From positions 1,116,001 through 1,180,000 of the forward strand of contig CP185379.1 in assembly GCA_049177215.1 (NCBI GenBank): a DNA stretch of 64,000 nucleotides, given 5' to 3'. The stretch is from Pollutiaquabacter aromativorans (lineage in GTDB: Bacteria; Bacteroidota; Bacteroidia; AKYH767-A; 2013-40CM-41-45). The position numbers and the translations under genes were made by a program. Under the pieces are notes generated by a model. It was not told where the DNA came from. It saw only the letters and a list, made by a program, of their open reading frames with translations, and did no database searches. The stretch's first letter is position 1. Each line of letters starts with the position of its first letter. Positions 25,713 through 34,970 of the stretch are shown piece after piece.

Positions 25713-27533
25713 ATGAAAAAACTGTTACTCCTGCTGGCATTCTTGCCGCTGGGATCATTCGCCCAAAGTTTTACGAATACAACCGCTACGCCGATTACGG
25801 GTGGTGATGTGTTGATTCCGATTCAGGTCAACGGCATCGCCAACCAGATCAATGGCACGTTTGGTCTTGCCTCGGTATGCCTGGATATCAGCCACGAGTT
25901 TGTGGAAGACCTGCAGTTACGCCTGCAATCACCGGATGGCAAGATCATCGACCTTTCGATTGGTCATGGCGGGAACGGACCGGGATACCGGAACACCTGT
26001 TTCATGATGAATGGAACCGGTGGTCGTATCCAGTATGCACCGGCACCCTTCACCGGCACTTACCTGCCGGAGATGTCGTTGAACGTATTCAACGACGGTT
26101 CGGATCCCAACGGTACCTGGTTGTTGAGGATCCGTGACATCTTCCCGACAGCCGATACGGGCACCTTTCATTTTGTCTCGGTCTTCTTCATGATCAATCC
26201 GCCGGCAGATCCTACTGCCAACGGTGGTCCGTGCAATACCTCCGATGCCACCGGCTGCGCCTGTCCGGATGGGGTTTCTACCGATTGCGACCTTCTCCCG
26301 GACATGACCTCCTCGGTGCTTTGTATCCAACAAGACCACCAGGAATACGCCGGAAACATCACGATGGGCAACGCAACACCCAACATCGGTTGGGGACCCA
26401 TGGAAATACATGGCACAGGTTCCTGCTATTGTGATTCGGTCGTTTCCAATTGCAGCACTCCCTGTCCTGACGGATCGTATCCCAAAGAATTGGTAATTCA
26501 GCGCATCTACCACAAAGACGGCGGCAGCATGACCTACTTCGACCGTCCGGCCGGCACGATGAGCTATCACCCGACCCACGGGCACGTGCACGTCGACAAC
26601 TGGGCCGACTTTACGCTTCGTCGCGCTACGCCGGATCCTGATTCCCGAAACTGGCCTATCATCGGCACGGGTAACAAACAGAGTTTCTGTCTGGTGAACC
26701 TTGGTGATTGCGATGCCAACTACGGCTACTGCGTGGATGACCAGGGCGTTACGCTAAACAAATCGGATATCCCGAACTCGGACCTCGGCAGTGTATCGGG
26801 TTGTTCACGCGATCAGGGTATCTATGTCGGTAACCTGGATATCTACAGCTCAGGATTGAACGGGATGGGCATCGTACTGCCGTCGACCACCTGTAATGGT
26901 GACTATTACATCGTATCAATCACCGATCCGATGAACAATTTCCTTGAGACAAACGACCAGAACAACTGGGTAGCAGTTCCGATCACACTCTTCCAGCAAA
27001 GTGCCGGCAGCTTCCCCATCTCCGGTTACACGTACACGGTATTGGCGAACGACGTCGACTTTACCGCATCTGCACTCGGCACGGACTCCCTGGTGTGGCG
27101 ATTCGGTGATGGATCACCTGCTGTCACCACTACCAACACCGGCATTCAACACACATTCCCGGGTGTAGGCAGCTACATCGTGACCTTGTATGCGTACAAT
27201 ACCTGCGGACCGACGGTTACGATCGACACCGTACAGATCCTGTCGACTACCGGTATCGAGCAGATCAACGACCTGGTCAACTTCACGGCCAGTCCGAATC
27301 CTTCGAGCGATGTATTCCGGGTGAACTATACCCTGATCAATCCTTCGTCCGTTCAGCTTGATCTTCTGGACATGACCGGTCGTCGGATCGCCTCGCTTTA
27401 TTCCGGTAATCAGCCTGCAGGAAAATTCCTTCAGACACTGGACATTCGTGAACTCGGTCTCGCTTCCGGAATTTACAACTTGCGCCTTCAGACCGGGTCA
27501 CACCAACAGACGATTCGTCTGGTTGCGTTCTAA
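25713..27533 (+). CDS. Secreted P-domain / lysyl-oxidase-like / PKD protein with T9SS tail
   Basis: 606 residues, exported by Sec then T9SS. Order: signal peptide (LLLLLAFLPLGSFAQ); proprotein-convertase P-like domain (about 20-150, with GTWLLRIRDIFPTADTGTF); a Cys-rich lysyl-oxidase-like domain (about 170-425) with the copper-site pattern HPTHGHVH at 286-293, the same HxxHxHxH spacing as WHxCHxHxH in lysyl oxidases, and later CLVNLGDCD and NFLETNDQNNW; a PKD domain (about 435-515, VWRFGDGSPAVTT); and a Por-type sorting domain from NFTASPNPSSDVFRVNY. It is probably a surface copper amine oxidase or a non-catalytic relative. A TAAATTTA box lies at 25686-25693. Confidence 0.82.
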   Translation: MKKLLLLLAFLPLGSFAQSFTNTTATPITGGDVLIPIQVNGIANQINGTFGLASVCLDISHEFVEDLQLRLQSPDGKIIDLSIGHGGNGPGYRNTCFMMNGTGGRIQYAPAPFTGTYLPEMSLNVFNDGSDPNGTWLLRIRDIFPTADTGTFHFVSVFFMINPPADPTANGGPCNTSDATGCACPDGVSTDCDLLPDMTSSVLCIQQDHQEYAGNITMGNATPNIGWGPMEIHGTGSCYCDSVVSNCSTPCPDGSYPKELVIQRIYHKDGGSMTYFDRPAGTMSYHPTHGHVHVDNWADFTLRRATPDPDSRNWPIIGTGNKQSFCLVNLGDCDANYGYCVDDQGVTLNKSDIPNSDLGSVSGCSRDQGIYVGNLDIYSSGLNGMGIVLPSTTCNGDYYIVSITDPMNNFLETNDQNNWVAVPITLFQQSAGSFPISGYTYTVLANDVDFTASALGTDSLVWRFGDGSPAVTTTNTGIQHTFPGVGSYIVTLYAYNTCGPTVTIDTVQILSTTGIEQINDLVNFTASPNPSSDVFRVNYTLINPSSVQLDLLDMTGRRIASLYSGNQPAGKFLQTLDIRELGLASGIYNLRLQTGSHQQTIRLVAF

Positions 27534-27554
27534 GAGCCCCGCTTTCTCCATCAA

Positions 27555-27588
27555 CTCCCCGCTGTGCGACTCCTCGCACAGCGGGGAG
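27555..27588 (+). terminator. Strong intrinsic terminator
   Basis: A perfect 15-bp GC-rich stem (CTCCCCGCTGTGCGA and its complement) with a CTCC loop is followed by TTTTTC. It lies 21 nt after the T9SS protein stop. Confidence 0.92.
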
Positions 27589-27637
27589 TTTTTCATTGGC
27601 GCGAGCGGTGAAATTTAGAGCAGGCCATAGAATTTGT

Positions 27638-27645
27638 TAATTTTG
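27638..27645 (+). promoter_or_regulatory. -7 promoter box of the beta-propeller gene
   Basis: TAATTTTG, exact TAnnTTTG, ends 6 nt before the ATG at 27652. A leaderless transcript is predicted. Confidence 0.65.
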
Positions 27646-27651
27646 CCAACT

Positions 27652-29055
27652 ATGCGATTTTCCATTTCCCTGACTCTTTTATTGATCATCCTGGTTACCG
27701 GAAAGCAAACGTCGATCCGGGCCCAGCAGCCCGTGGTGCACGTAAAACCCTTGTTCAACGTTGCATTGAAGTCCAGTCTCACAACCATCAACAAGGCCAA
27801 CAGCATGACGGTGGCTCCCTCCGGCGACCTTTTTGTGTTGGGAACCACGGCCATCCCGGATTCGTTGCGGGATTTTTATGTGACGCGCATGAGTCCGGAC
27901 GGAAAGAAAATCTGGGAGAGGACCTTCAACAGCGGGCTGGGCGGCGACGACCTGGCTATTGACGGATGCCTGGACCATTTCGGAAATTATTGGACGGTAG
28001 GCGTGGCGAGGATCAGTGAAGCCGATGCTGACATTCAAGTCGTTCGGTTTTCGGGTGACGGCGGCGCTTTCCCGGGTGACAGGGTTGGAGGTGTCGCGGG
28101 ATTGTATGATGCTCCCACCTGTATCGGTGCTGACCCTACCGGAGCCATTTACGTTGGCGGATATATCACTTCCCTGGATTCGGGATTGAATGCCGTCGTT
28201 TGTCGCTTTGATCTCGAAGGGAAACTGATCTGGAAGCAAACCTGGTCTACATTCCAAATGGACATCTTCAACGACCTGGTCGTCGATGATTCCTGCAATG
28301 TCTATCTCTGCGGGAATGCCGACGTCGCGTTGAGGAGCTCCGATCTCCTGGTAACCAAGTTCGATTCCACGGGTCGTCTTGTCTGGCAGCACCGTTATGA
28401 CGGAATCCTCGGTGAAAGCGATGCGGGTTTTCATTTGTGCCTGGAAGGAGATTCACTACTCTCGGTAACCGGTTGGGTGAACCATGCCAGTGACCGATCC
28501 GATATTCCGCTGCTCCGATTCACCCGAAACGGCATGTTGTTGCAGGAAAAATGGTACAACGGTAATCAGACCGACGGAGTCGCCAACAGCTTATCCGTCC
28601 GCGACTCCTTCACGGTCATGACCGGCGATATCACCGATTATCCGAGAGGACAACGCTACGGTGTTCTTTCGGTATGGACGCCATCGGGTAAGGATACGAT
28701 CGTACGAACGACCCGGCCGGGGAGTACCATTCTCAACGCGTTCCCTTTTGCGGGGAAGTGGCTGGTGGCGGGGGCTAAGAACCTGGCAGAGGGCGAAGGC
28801 ATGGTACAGCCATTCATTGCCCTGGCGGATACCGGTAACTCCTGGGCTTGGCAGTTTACGGATACCACCGTTTTCGGACTATCCCGTGTTCGGTGCGTGA
28901 TCAATCGTGGTACGCGGATCTACTACCTCGGTGACGATACCGGAGAGGCTACCGGAACCATTTATGTATTGGGGTACGAACTCGTACCCGTGACGGAAAC
29001 CAAAAAGAATCATGTCCCGCAAGGCCCCCGAAAAAGCGTACCCCGCTCTCATTGA
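27652..29055 (+). CDS. Secreted beta-propeller protein
   Basis: 467 residues with a signal peptide (ISLTLLLIILVTGKQTSIRAQ). The mature part is a series of about 50-residue blade-like repeats of the type [GxIYVGG.......D..V.RFD..GKLIWKQTW], for example around DFYVTRMSPDGKKIWERTF, DLLVTKFDSTGRLVWQHRY and SDIPLLRFTRNGMLLQEKW. These resemble SBBP/PQQ-like propellers. There is no T9SS tail, so it is probably periplasmic. ATG 27652 is preferred; an earlier TTG would overlap the promoter box. Its last 44 nt overlap the GlcD-type gene in another frame, suggesting co-transcription. Confidence 0.75.
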   Translation: MRFSISLTLLLIILVTGKQTSIRAQQPVVHVKPLFNVALKSSLTTINKANSMTVAPSGDLFVLGTTAIPDSLRDFYVTRMSPDGKKIWERTFNSGLGGDDLAIDGCLDHFGNYWTVGVARISEADADIQVVRFSGDGGAFPGDRVGGVAGLYDAPTCIGADPTGAIYVGGYITSLDSGLNAVVCRFDLEGKLIWKQTWSTFQMDIFNDLVVDDSCNVYLCGNADVALRSSDLLVTKFDSTGRLVWQHRYDGILGESDAGFHLCLEGDSLLSVTGWVNHASDRSDIPLLRFTRNGMLLQEKWYNGNQTDGVANSLSVRDSFTVMTGDITDYPRGQRYGVLSVWTPSGKDTIVRTTRPGSTILNAFPFAGKWLVAGAKNLAEGEGMVQPFIALADTGNSWAWQFTDTTVFGLSRVRCVINRGTRIYYLGDDTGEATGTIYVLGYELVPVTETKKNHVPQGPRKSVPRSH

Positions 29056-30439
29056 TGCTCATTTGGAAGAGTTGCGTGCAATCGTTGGACGTGAATTCGT
29101 GCTCACGGATGAGGATGCATTGCATAACCATTCGCACGATTACACGGAAGACCTGCGCTTTCTTCCGCAGGTGGTTGTCCGTCCCGATACGGCGGAGCAG
29201 GTTGCTGCCATCCTAAGATTCTGTAACCGCACCGGCATTCCCGCAACACCGAGAGGTGCGGGGACCGGACTCAGCGGCGGCGCATTGCCGGTTCTGGGCG
29301 GGGTGGTGATCGCCATGGATCGCTTCAACCGCATTCTTTCGATCGATGAACGTAATCTGCAGGCAACGGTGGAACCGGGTGTCATCAACCAGGTTTTTCA
29401 GGATGCGGTGATGGAGAAGGGGCTGTTCTATCCGCCGGATCCAGCCAGCCGGGGCAGTTGTTTTCTTGGCGGCAATTTGGCCGAATGCGCAGGCGGTCCA
29501 AAAGCAGTGAAGTACGGCGTTACAAAGGATTACGTGCTCAATTGCCAGGTGGTCCTTCCTTCCGGAGAAATCATCTGGACAGGCGCAAATGTGCTGAAGA
29601 ATTCCACCGGGTATAATCTGACACAGTTGTTGATCGGCAGTGAAGGAACGTTGGGGATCATTACCCGTATCGTATTCCGGCTGGTCCCGCTCCCGAAGGA
29701 GAACCTCCTCATGCTGGTGCCTTTCCGCAGCGCTGAAAAAGCCTGTGAAGCGGTGAGTGCCATCTTTCGGACCGGCATTACGCCATCCGCACTTGAGTTC
29801 ATGGAGCGTGACTGCATTGAGTATGTCATGCGATTCGTGGATGTGAAGGTGCCCCTCAAAGACGATATCAACGCCCATTTGCTGATCGAAGTGGATGGCA
29901 ACGACCGGGACGTTCTTTTCAAGGAATGTGAACGTATCTCGGAAGTGTTGTACGAATTCGAATGTGACGAGATCCTCTTTGCCGATACGACGCAACAGAA
30001 GGCGGATCTCTGGAAGGCGCGCCGCAGTGCCGGCGAAGCGGTGAAGTCGCACTCCATTTACAAGGAAGAAGACACCGTCGTTCCACGCGCTGAATTACCT
30101 CGCCTCCTGAAAGGAGTAAAAGCGATTGGCGCCAAGTATGGTTTCCGTAGTGTCTGTTACGGGCACGCCGGCGACGGTAACCTGCACGTGAACATCATCA
30201 AGGAAGAGATGTCGGACGAAGCCTGGCAGCGAGAAGTGCCGAAAGGAATTCGGGAGATTTTTGAATTGTGCGTTGCGTTGGGCGGTACGATTTCTGGTGA
30301 ACACGGAATCGGTTACGTACAGAAACAGTACATGGACATCCCGTTCGATCCGGTGCAATTGGAGCTGATGAAAGGGATCAAACGTCTGTTCGACCCGAAC
30401 GGAATACTCAACCCGGGAAAGATCTTTCCAGATGCCTGA
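29012..30439 (+). CDS. FAD-linked oxidase, GlcD type
   Basis: 475 residues, cytoplasmic flavoprotein of the VAO/GlcD family that oxidises 2-hydroxy acids such as glycolate or D-lactate. The FAD-binding_4 domain holds VVVRPDTAEQVAAILRFC then TPRGAGTGLSGGAL, with PPDPASRGSCFLGGNLAECAGG (split at PPDPASRGSC) next. The C-terminal FAD-oxidase_C domain carries YGHAGDGNLHVNI and ends SGEHGIGYVQK. No GlcE/GlcF partners are adjacent, so it may act alone or with the membrane Fe-S pair at 21419-23537. It overlaps the propeller gene by 44 nt and the SDR gene by 8 nt. Confidence 0.92.
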   Translation: MSRKAPEKAYPALIDAHLEELRAIVGREFVLTDEDALHNHSHDYTEDLRFLPQVVVRPDTAEQVAAILRFCNRTGIPATPRGAGTGLSGGALPVLGGVVIAMDRFNRILSIDERNLQATVEPGVINQVFQDAVMEKGLFYPPDPASRGSCFLGGNLAECAGGPKAVKYGVTKDYVLNCQVVLPSGEIIWTGANVLKNSTGYNLTQLLIGSEGTLGIITRIVFRLVPLPKENLLMLVPFRSAEKACEAVSAIFRTGITPSALEFMERDCIEYVMRFVDVKVPLKDDINAHLLIEVDGNDRDVLFKECERISEVLYEFECDEILFADTTQQKADLWKARRSAGEAVKSHSIYKEEDTVVPRAELPRLLKGVKAIGAKYGFRSVCYGHAGDGNLHVNIIKEEMSDEAWQREVPKGIREIFELCVALGGTISGEHGIGYVQKQYMDIPFDPVQLELMKGIKRLFDPNGILNPGKIFPDA

Positions 30440-31247
30440 TCGTAATCGTCCTGTTGTCGTGATCACCGGCGCTTCTTCCGGGATCGGGAAGGCGCTCGCG
30501 TTTGAATTCGGACGGAATGGTTTCGCCGTTTCAATCAGCGCCCGGCAGGCGGACCGGCTGGGAAAAACCGTTAGCGAATTGCAGGCAGCCGGAATCCCGG
30601 TGTACGCGGTTACCGGAGATGTAGCGAAAGAGCAGGATTGTAAAAACCTGATACAAGAGACGGTCAACACCTTTGGCCGGATCGACGTGCTCATCAACAA
30701 CGCCGGGATGTCGATGCGTGCCTTATTCGAAAAGACGGACCTGTCGGTTATCCGACAATTGATGGATATCAACTTTTGGGGAACCGTTTATTGTTCCAAG
30801 TTCGCGTTACCCTACCTGTTGAAGCAAAAGGGCAGCATTGTCGGTATATCATCCATTGCCGGTAAGAAGGGGTTACCCGGAAGGACTGGTTATTCTGCTT
30901 CCAAGTTTGCCATGGAAGGATTTCTGGAGACCCTGCGAACAGAGAACTTGAAGAAAGGCCTGCACGTCCTCGTGGCATGCCCGGGCTTTACGGCCTCCAA
31001 CATCCGGGTCACCTCGCTGGGAGCCGACGGTAAAGGACAGGGGGAATCTCCCCGGGAGGAGGGAAAGATGATGCAACCCGAGGAAGTTGCTCGCAGGATT
31101 TTCAATGCAGTAAAGCAGCGCAAACGCGACCTGGTCATGACCCGCGAGGGTAAGCTGACGGTCTTCCTGAACAAGTTTTTTCCCGGATGGCTGGATGGGG
31201 TGGTTTATAACCACATGGCCAAGGAGCCTGATTCCCCTTTCAAATAA
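30432..31247 (+). CDS. Short-chain dehydrogenase/reductase
   Basis: 271 residues with a Rossmann fold. The NAD(P) motif TGASSGIGKA is at 12-21, NNAG in INNAGMSMRALF near 90, the catalytic Ser in VGISSIAGKKG, and the YSASK catalytic Tyr-Lys pair near 155. The C-terminal extension (QRKRDLVMTREGKLTVFLNKF, split at TREGKLTVFLNKF) is typical of the DHRS7-like group of ER or membrane SDRs, and its bacterial relatives are common in Bacteroidota. The substrate is unknown. It overlaps the GlcD-type gene by 8 nt and converges on the 31250 gene. Confidence 0.9.
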   Translation: MPDRNRPVVVITGASSGIGKALAFEFGRNGFAVSISARQADRLGKTVSELQAAGIPVYAVTGDVAKEQDCKNLIQETVNTFGRIDVLINNAGMSMRALFEKTDLSVIRQLMDINFWGTVYCSKFALPYLLKQKGSIVGISSIAGKKGLPGRTGYSASKFAMEGFLETLRTENLKKGLHVLVACPGFTASNIRVTSLGADGKGQGESPREEGKMMQPEEVARRIFNAVKQRKRDLVMTREGKLTVFLNKFFPGWLDGVVYNHMAKEPDSPFK

Positions 31248-31249
31248 GC

Positions 31250-31654
31250 TCAGCGGACCTGTAAACGGATGCCGCCGACCGCCAGGAGTTTTTCCTGTTT
31301 ATCGTAGAAGAAGATCTCGTATTCGCCTTCCTGATAAAAGGTCAGCCGATGGGAGAACCAACGGTAGGACGGAGAGGTCGGGATGTACACCGAACTCTCA
31401 AAAACGGATGCGCCTTTCTCGCGACGAAAGAGATCCGCGCGTACCTGGTCGGTATTCACCGCATGTGGAAGCGTCACCAGCACATGCAAAAAACCGCCAT
31501 CGCGCTTGATGGAAAAATAATCACTGGCATTCACCGGCTTTCCGTCCGAACTCACCTGCTCGCAGAATACGACGCTTTGTCCGTGGGAGGCCGATGGGCC
31601 TGCCAGCAGCGAGACGGTCAGAAGTAAACTGGTAAGCAGTGCGCGTGCATCCAT
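31250..31654 (-). CDS. Small secreted protein, last gene of TonB-receptor operon
   Basis: 134 residues with a signal peptide (LLTSLLLTVSLLAGPSASHGQ). The mature protein of about 110 residues has a beta-sandwich feel (FLHVLVTLPHAVNTDQV, FYQEGEYEIFFYDKQEKLLA), like a small Ig-type or carbohydrate-binding module. I do not recognise a named family. Its ATG shares one base with the stop of the TonB-dependent receptor (TGATG), so translation is coupled. A role at the surface with the receptor is inferred from that alone. Confidence 0.75.
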   Translation of the reverse strand: MDARALLTSLLLTVSLLAGPSASHGQSVVFCEQVSSDGKPVNASDYFSIKRDGGFLHVLVTLPHAVNTDQVRADLFRREKGASVFESSVYIPTSPSYRWFSHRLTFYQEGEYEIFFYDKQEKLLAVGGIRLQVR

Positions 31655-34185
31655 CAGAAGCGAGCGTTGATACGGAGGTTGAGTTGCCGTGCTGTCAGGT
31701 AATTCGGCACAGCATATTTCCGGGCGTTGCTGACATCGGTGATCCAGGAGTAGGACGCTACATTGGAGACCTGCAGGAGATTGAACACTTCGACACCGAT
31801 CCATAAGGATTTGAAACCGGAAAAGAACTTTCCTTGCGGTTTGTTTACCACGTCTTCGCCGATGATCTGTTTTGACAGGCCCAGGTCGACGCGTCGGTAG
31901 GAGGGTGAACGGTAAACGTCTTTGTAACGATCACGTCCGGGAGGGCCGAAGGGGAGTGCAGTGCCGAAGAGCAAGTTGAGTGACATCTTGAAGGTCGGCG
32001 ACTTGGGCAGGTAATCCTGGAAGAAGAGACCGAAATTGACGCGTTGATCAGCCGGCCGCGGAATGTAGCCCGGTTCAACTTTTTGGGAATCGACCGCATT
32101 CTGGTCGAAGGTGTACCCGGCGATGATCTGTTCGCCCGCCGCGTTATACCGGAGGTAATAAGCATCACCGGTGATGTCCTCTTCCGTTTGGAGGATGGAG
32201 AGGCTGGCCCAGGATTCGGTTCCCGGTACGAATTCACCGAACAACCGGAAGTCGATCCCGCGCGCATAACCTTTCGACTGCAAGGTTGGCAGGTAGCGGA
32301 GTCGCAGGTTGTCTTCCTTGTACGGGATCAGGTTTTCAAGGAACTTGTAATAGACTTCGGTGGTGAGTTTGAACTCCCGGCCGAGTGCCAGGAAGGTATA
32401 ATCGCCACCGAGCACCGCATGGATCGATTGCTGTGCTTTCGTTTTTGGGTAGGCGGTTCCATCCAGGTCGCGCAGTTCCCGGTAGAAGGGGGGCTGATAA
32501 TAGACTCCTCCGGAAGCCCGGAAACTCATGTTGCGTTTCCAGTCAGGCTTATAGGTGATGCTGGCGCGCGGGCTGATCACCAGTTGTTCGTTCAGGTCCC
32601 AATAATTGGCACGAATGCCGGTGGTCAGGATGACGCGGTTGGTATCGGAGAGTTGCCAGGTATGTTGCAGGAAGCCCATGACCCGGTTCGATTCCAGCGT
32701 GTTCCTGGCAATAACCACGTCGTTCAGCAGAATGCGCGGGTCGGCGGAATCGCGCGGAGAGGGGATTGAAAAGCCTGCCGAATCGTTGTAGTTCCATTCG
32801 TGCATCTTGTCTTCGATCCGCTCTGTGCTGACCTTCGCTCCCCATTGCCAGAGCGAGCGCTCGCCCACGCGCTCACCTTTGTGCTCCAGACTGGTTGCCT
32901 GACCTTCCAGACGGTTGCGTGCGTGGTTTAGGAAGGAGCCGACACCCAGGTTGAAGGCGACGTCTCCGAAATCGTCTTTGCCAAGGTCCGCTTCCAACTG
33001 ATCCAGGAAGTATTGTCCGAGAATGTCGAAGTTCTCTTCTTCGCGTGTGGCGAATCCGCTGGCGATCAGTTTAAGCTTGACGCGCTCATTCGGCCTAAAG
33101 GCGACGGAGGCTGAAGCCGATCCGGTCTGGTAGCGATCGAATTCCTGTCCTTCAAAGTAGACCGTGAATCGTTTCGCGTCATTGATGGTGCCGAAATTCG
33201 TCTCCCGCGTGGAGGGGGTGAGCTGGTAACGGTTCCGGGCATAGTTGGTGAACAATTCAATGGTCCAGCGCGAGCTGGGTTCAAATCCCGTCAGCAATTG
33301 AATGTCCGTGAAGGAAGGCCGGTATTCACCTTTTGTCTCGAACGTGTTAAGCAGATATTGATTGGACCGCTGGCGGGCACTCGCCATCCAGTACCATTTG
33401 TCGTTTTTGCTTCGGTTCTGAATGGTCAACGAACCGCCCAGCATGCTGGCGCTGGCGCTTATTCCGAATTCCTTCGGTTTCTTGTACCGGATATCGAGTA
33501 CGCTACTCAGTTTGTCGCCATAGACAGCATCGAATCCGCCGGCAGAGAAGAAAATGGATTCGACCATATCCGGATTGATGATACTGATCCCTTCCTGTTG
33601 CCCGGAGCGTACGAGCAAGGGCCGGTATACTTCGAAGTCGTTGATGTAAACAAGGTTCTCGTCGTAATTGCCGCCGCGCACGGAATAGGTGGAACTCAAT
33701 TCATTGGCAGAACCAACACCGGGCATCGTTTTGATCAGGTCTTCAACGCTCTGATTCGGCGTTGGGAGCACGGATACGACTTTCGGATTGATCGGGGTAA
33801 CGTTGATCGTCTTGAGCGATCGGTCTTCGATGTTGACCTCTTTGAATTGCACGACACGTGAACGCATCCGGCGGTCCAGCACCCGGGATTCCCCCGGCGT
33901 CAGCGTGACCAGAACCGTGTCGGTACGGAGTCCTGTGCTGCTGAAAACGATGCGCAGCGCTTCGTTCGCCGGAAGCGACAGTTCATATCGGCCGTCATCC
34001 CGTGTCGTCGTTCCCTGAGGTTTTCCAAAGACTGCGACCGTAACACCAAAGAGCGGTTTACCAACACTGTCACGTACCGTCCCGCGTAATACGCCCGTGT
34101 TCTGGGCCAGGATGCTGCCCGGGAGCATCAGCAGGAGGAAACCGAGCAGTATTGCGGCGGAAAGCCGTTTAATTGTCGTCGTCAT
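31654..34185 (-). CDS. TonB-dependent receptor with N-terminal carboxypeptidase-regulatory domain
   Basis: 843 residues, an outer-membrane gated channel powered by TonB. Order: signal peptide (LLGFLLLMLPGSILAQ), CarboxypepD_reg-like domain (LRGTVRDSVGKPLFGVTVAV, about 25-105), plug (VEDLIKTMPGVGSANELSS, YSVRGGNYDENLVYINDFE), then a 22-strand-type barrel ending in the aromatic LNLRINARF. No SusD gene is next to it, so it is not a classic glycan SusCD pair. ATG 34185 gives a clean signal peptide; it overlaps the upstream gene by 17 nt. The transported compound is unknown. Confidence 0.88.
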   Translation of the reverse strand: MTTTIKRLSAAILLGFLLLMLPGSILAQNTGVLRGTVRDSVGKPLFGVTVAVFGKPQGTTTRDDGRYELSLPANEALRIVFSSTGLRTDTVLVTLTPGESRVLDRRMRSRVVQFKEVNIEDRSLKTINVTPINPKVVSVLPTPNQSVEDLIKTMPGVGSANELSSTYSVRGGNYDENLVYINDFEVYRPLLVRSGQQEGISIINPDMVESIFFSAGGFDAVYGDKLSSVLDIRYKKPKEFGISASASMLGGSLTIQNRSKNDKWYWMASARQRSNQYLLNTFETKGEYRPSFTDIQLLTGFEPSSRWTIELFTNYARNRYQLTPSTRETNFGTINDAKRFTVYFEGQEFDRYQTGSASASVAFRPNERVKLKLIASGFATREEENFDILGQYFLDQLEADLGKDDFGDVAFNLGVGSFLNHARNRLEGQATSLEHKGERVGERSLWQWGAKVSTERIEDKMHEWNYNDSAGFSIPSPRDSADPRILLNDVVIARNTLESNRVMGFLQHTWQLSDTNRVILTTGIRANYWDLNEQLVISPRASITYKPDWKRNMSFRASGGVYYQPPFYRELRDLDGTAYPKTKAQQSIHAVLGGDYTFLALGREFKLTTEVYYKFLENLIPYKEDNLRLRYLPTLQSKGYARGIDFRLFGEFVPGTESWASLSILQTEEDITGDAYYLRYNAAGEQIIAGYTFDQNAVDSQKVEPGYIPRPADQRVNFGLFFQDYLPKSPTFKMSLNLLFGTALPFGPPGRDRYKDVYRSPSYRRVDLGLSKQIIGEDVVNKPQGKFFSGFKSLWIGVEVFNLLQVSNVASYSWITDVSNARKYAVPNYLTARQLNLRINARF

Positions 34186-34861
34186 CCGTGGTCTTGCGAC
34201 TATTCTTGTTCTTGTTTCTAAAATCGCCGTTTTGCCACATCTGGATGAACTTGGACCAGGCGACCGGGTTGAGCAGGTTATTCGGCGGTAGCTGCCCGGC
34301 ATAGTACAAGCGGCTCGATTGCTGTTCCATCTGGTAGCGGAAGTTCATGGAGCCATCCATCGGCATGGCGGTCGCAAGAATGTTGAGTTGATTACGGTCC
34401 AGGTTTCGTTCGGCACGGGCCAGATCGTCGTCCGGTACGCGAAGCTGCAGGAAGGCGTCCTTGAATTGTTCCTTCGTCGGCCAGGGGAAGATCACGACCT
34501 CTTTCAGGAGAACCGTATCGCGTCGCAGCAGTTGTATGAGCGAGCACCGGTGGTCACTGATCGTATCCGGGATGATGAAGACCGCTTTCTTGAAGCCGAT
34601 GGCCGCGAATTCCACGGTGTCTTTCATTTTGGCGACGAACGAAAAGAATCCGTAGTAATCAGAGATGGTTCCCCGGCTGGTATTCTTGATCATGATGCTC
34701 GAAAAGGGGATGGGCATCAGGCTGTCGTTGCTGACTACGACTCCGGAAAACTGGACAAGGTCATCGGGCATCAGCCGGTTAGACTGGGCCACTGCGGTCT
34801 TTGTGCCAAGCGTGAAGAGTAACAGGGCCAAAATGGCCGGGAAGCCGTATTTTTTAGGCAT
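34169..34861 (-). CDS. Carboxypeptidase-regulatory-like secreted protein
   Basis: 230 residues with a signal peptide (ILALLLFTLGTKTAVAQ). The domain FSGVVVSNDSLMPIPFSSIMIKNT (split at SLMPIPFSSIMI) to FFSFVAKMKDTVEFAAIGF is a CarboxypepD_reg-like fold as found at the front of TonB receptors, here as a stand-alone protein. The C-terminus is acidic (KTTDDDDN). It is the first gene of the operon with the receptor and the small secreted protein. A TACCTTTA at 34869-34876, one base off the -7 box, ends 7 nt before the ATG. Confidence 0.75.
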   Translation of the reverse strand: MPKKYGFPAILALLLFTLGTKTAVAQSNRLMPDDLVQFSGVVVSNDSLMPIPFSSIMIKNTSRGTISDYYGFFSFVAKMKDTVEFAAIGFKKAVFIIPDTISDHRCSLIQLLRRDTVLLKEVVIFPWPTKEQFKDAFLQLRVPDDDLARAERNLDRNQLNILATAMPMDGSMNFRYQMEQQSSRLYYAGQLPPNNLLNPVAWSKFIQMWQNGDFRNKNKNSRKTTDDDDN

Positions 34862-34956
34862 AGTGGGGTAAAGGTATTAACTAATGGGAAGTTGATTAAC
34901 GGCAATTCCGGTAAAAAATTGACGGTTTATCAACGCTTTAGCCCCGGTCGTTTTCG

Positions 34957-34964
34957 TAAATTTG
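34957..34964 (+). promoter_or_regulatory. -7 promoter box of the AlkB-type gene
   Basis: TAAATTTG, exact TAnnTTTG, ends 6 nt before ATG 34971, predicting a leaderless mRNA. The in-frame TTG inside the box is not the start. Confidence 0.65.
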
Positions 34965-34970
34965 TTGTAC

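Noticed and set aside
29213..30052. 279-codon open frame opposite the GlcD-type gene
   Set aside because: Antisense to a well-conserved flavoprotein; no domain seen.
31654..34185. SusC/SusD glycan-uptake locus
   Set aside because: No SusD gene, glycoside hydrolase or glycan sensor is adjacent to either TonB receptor.
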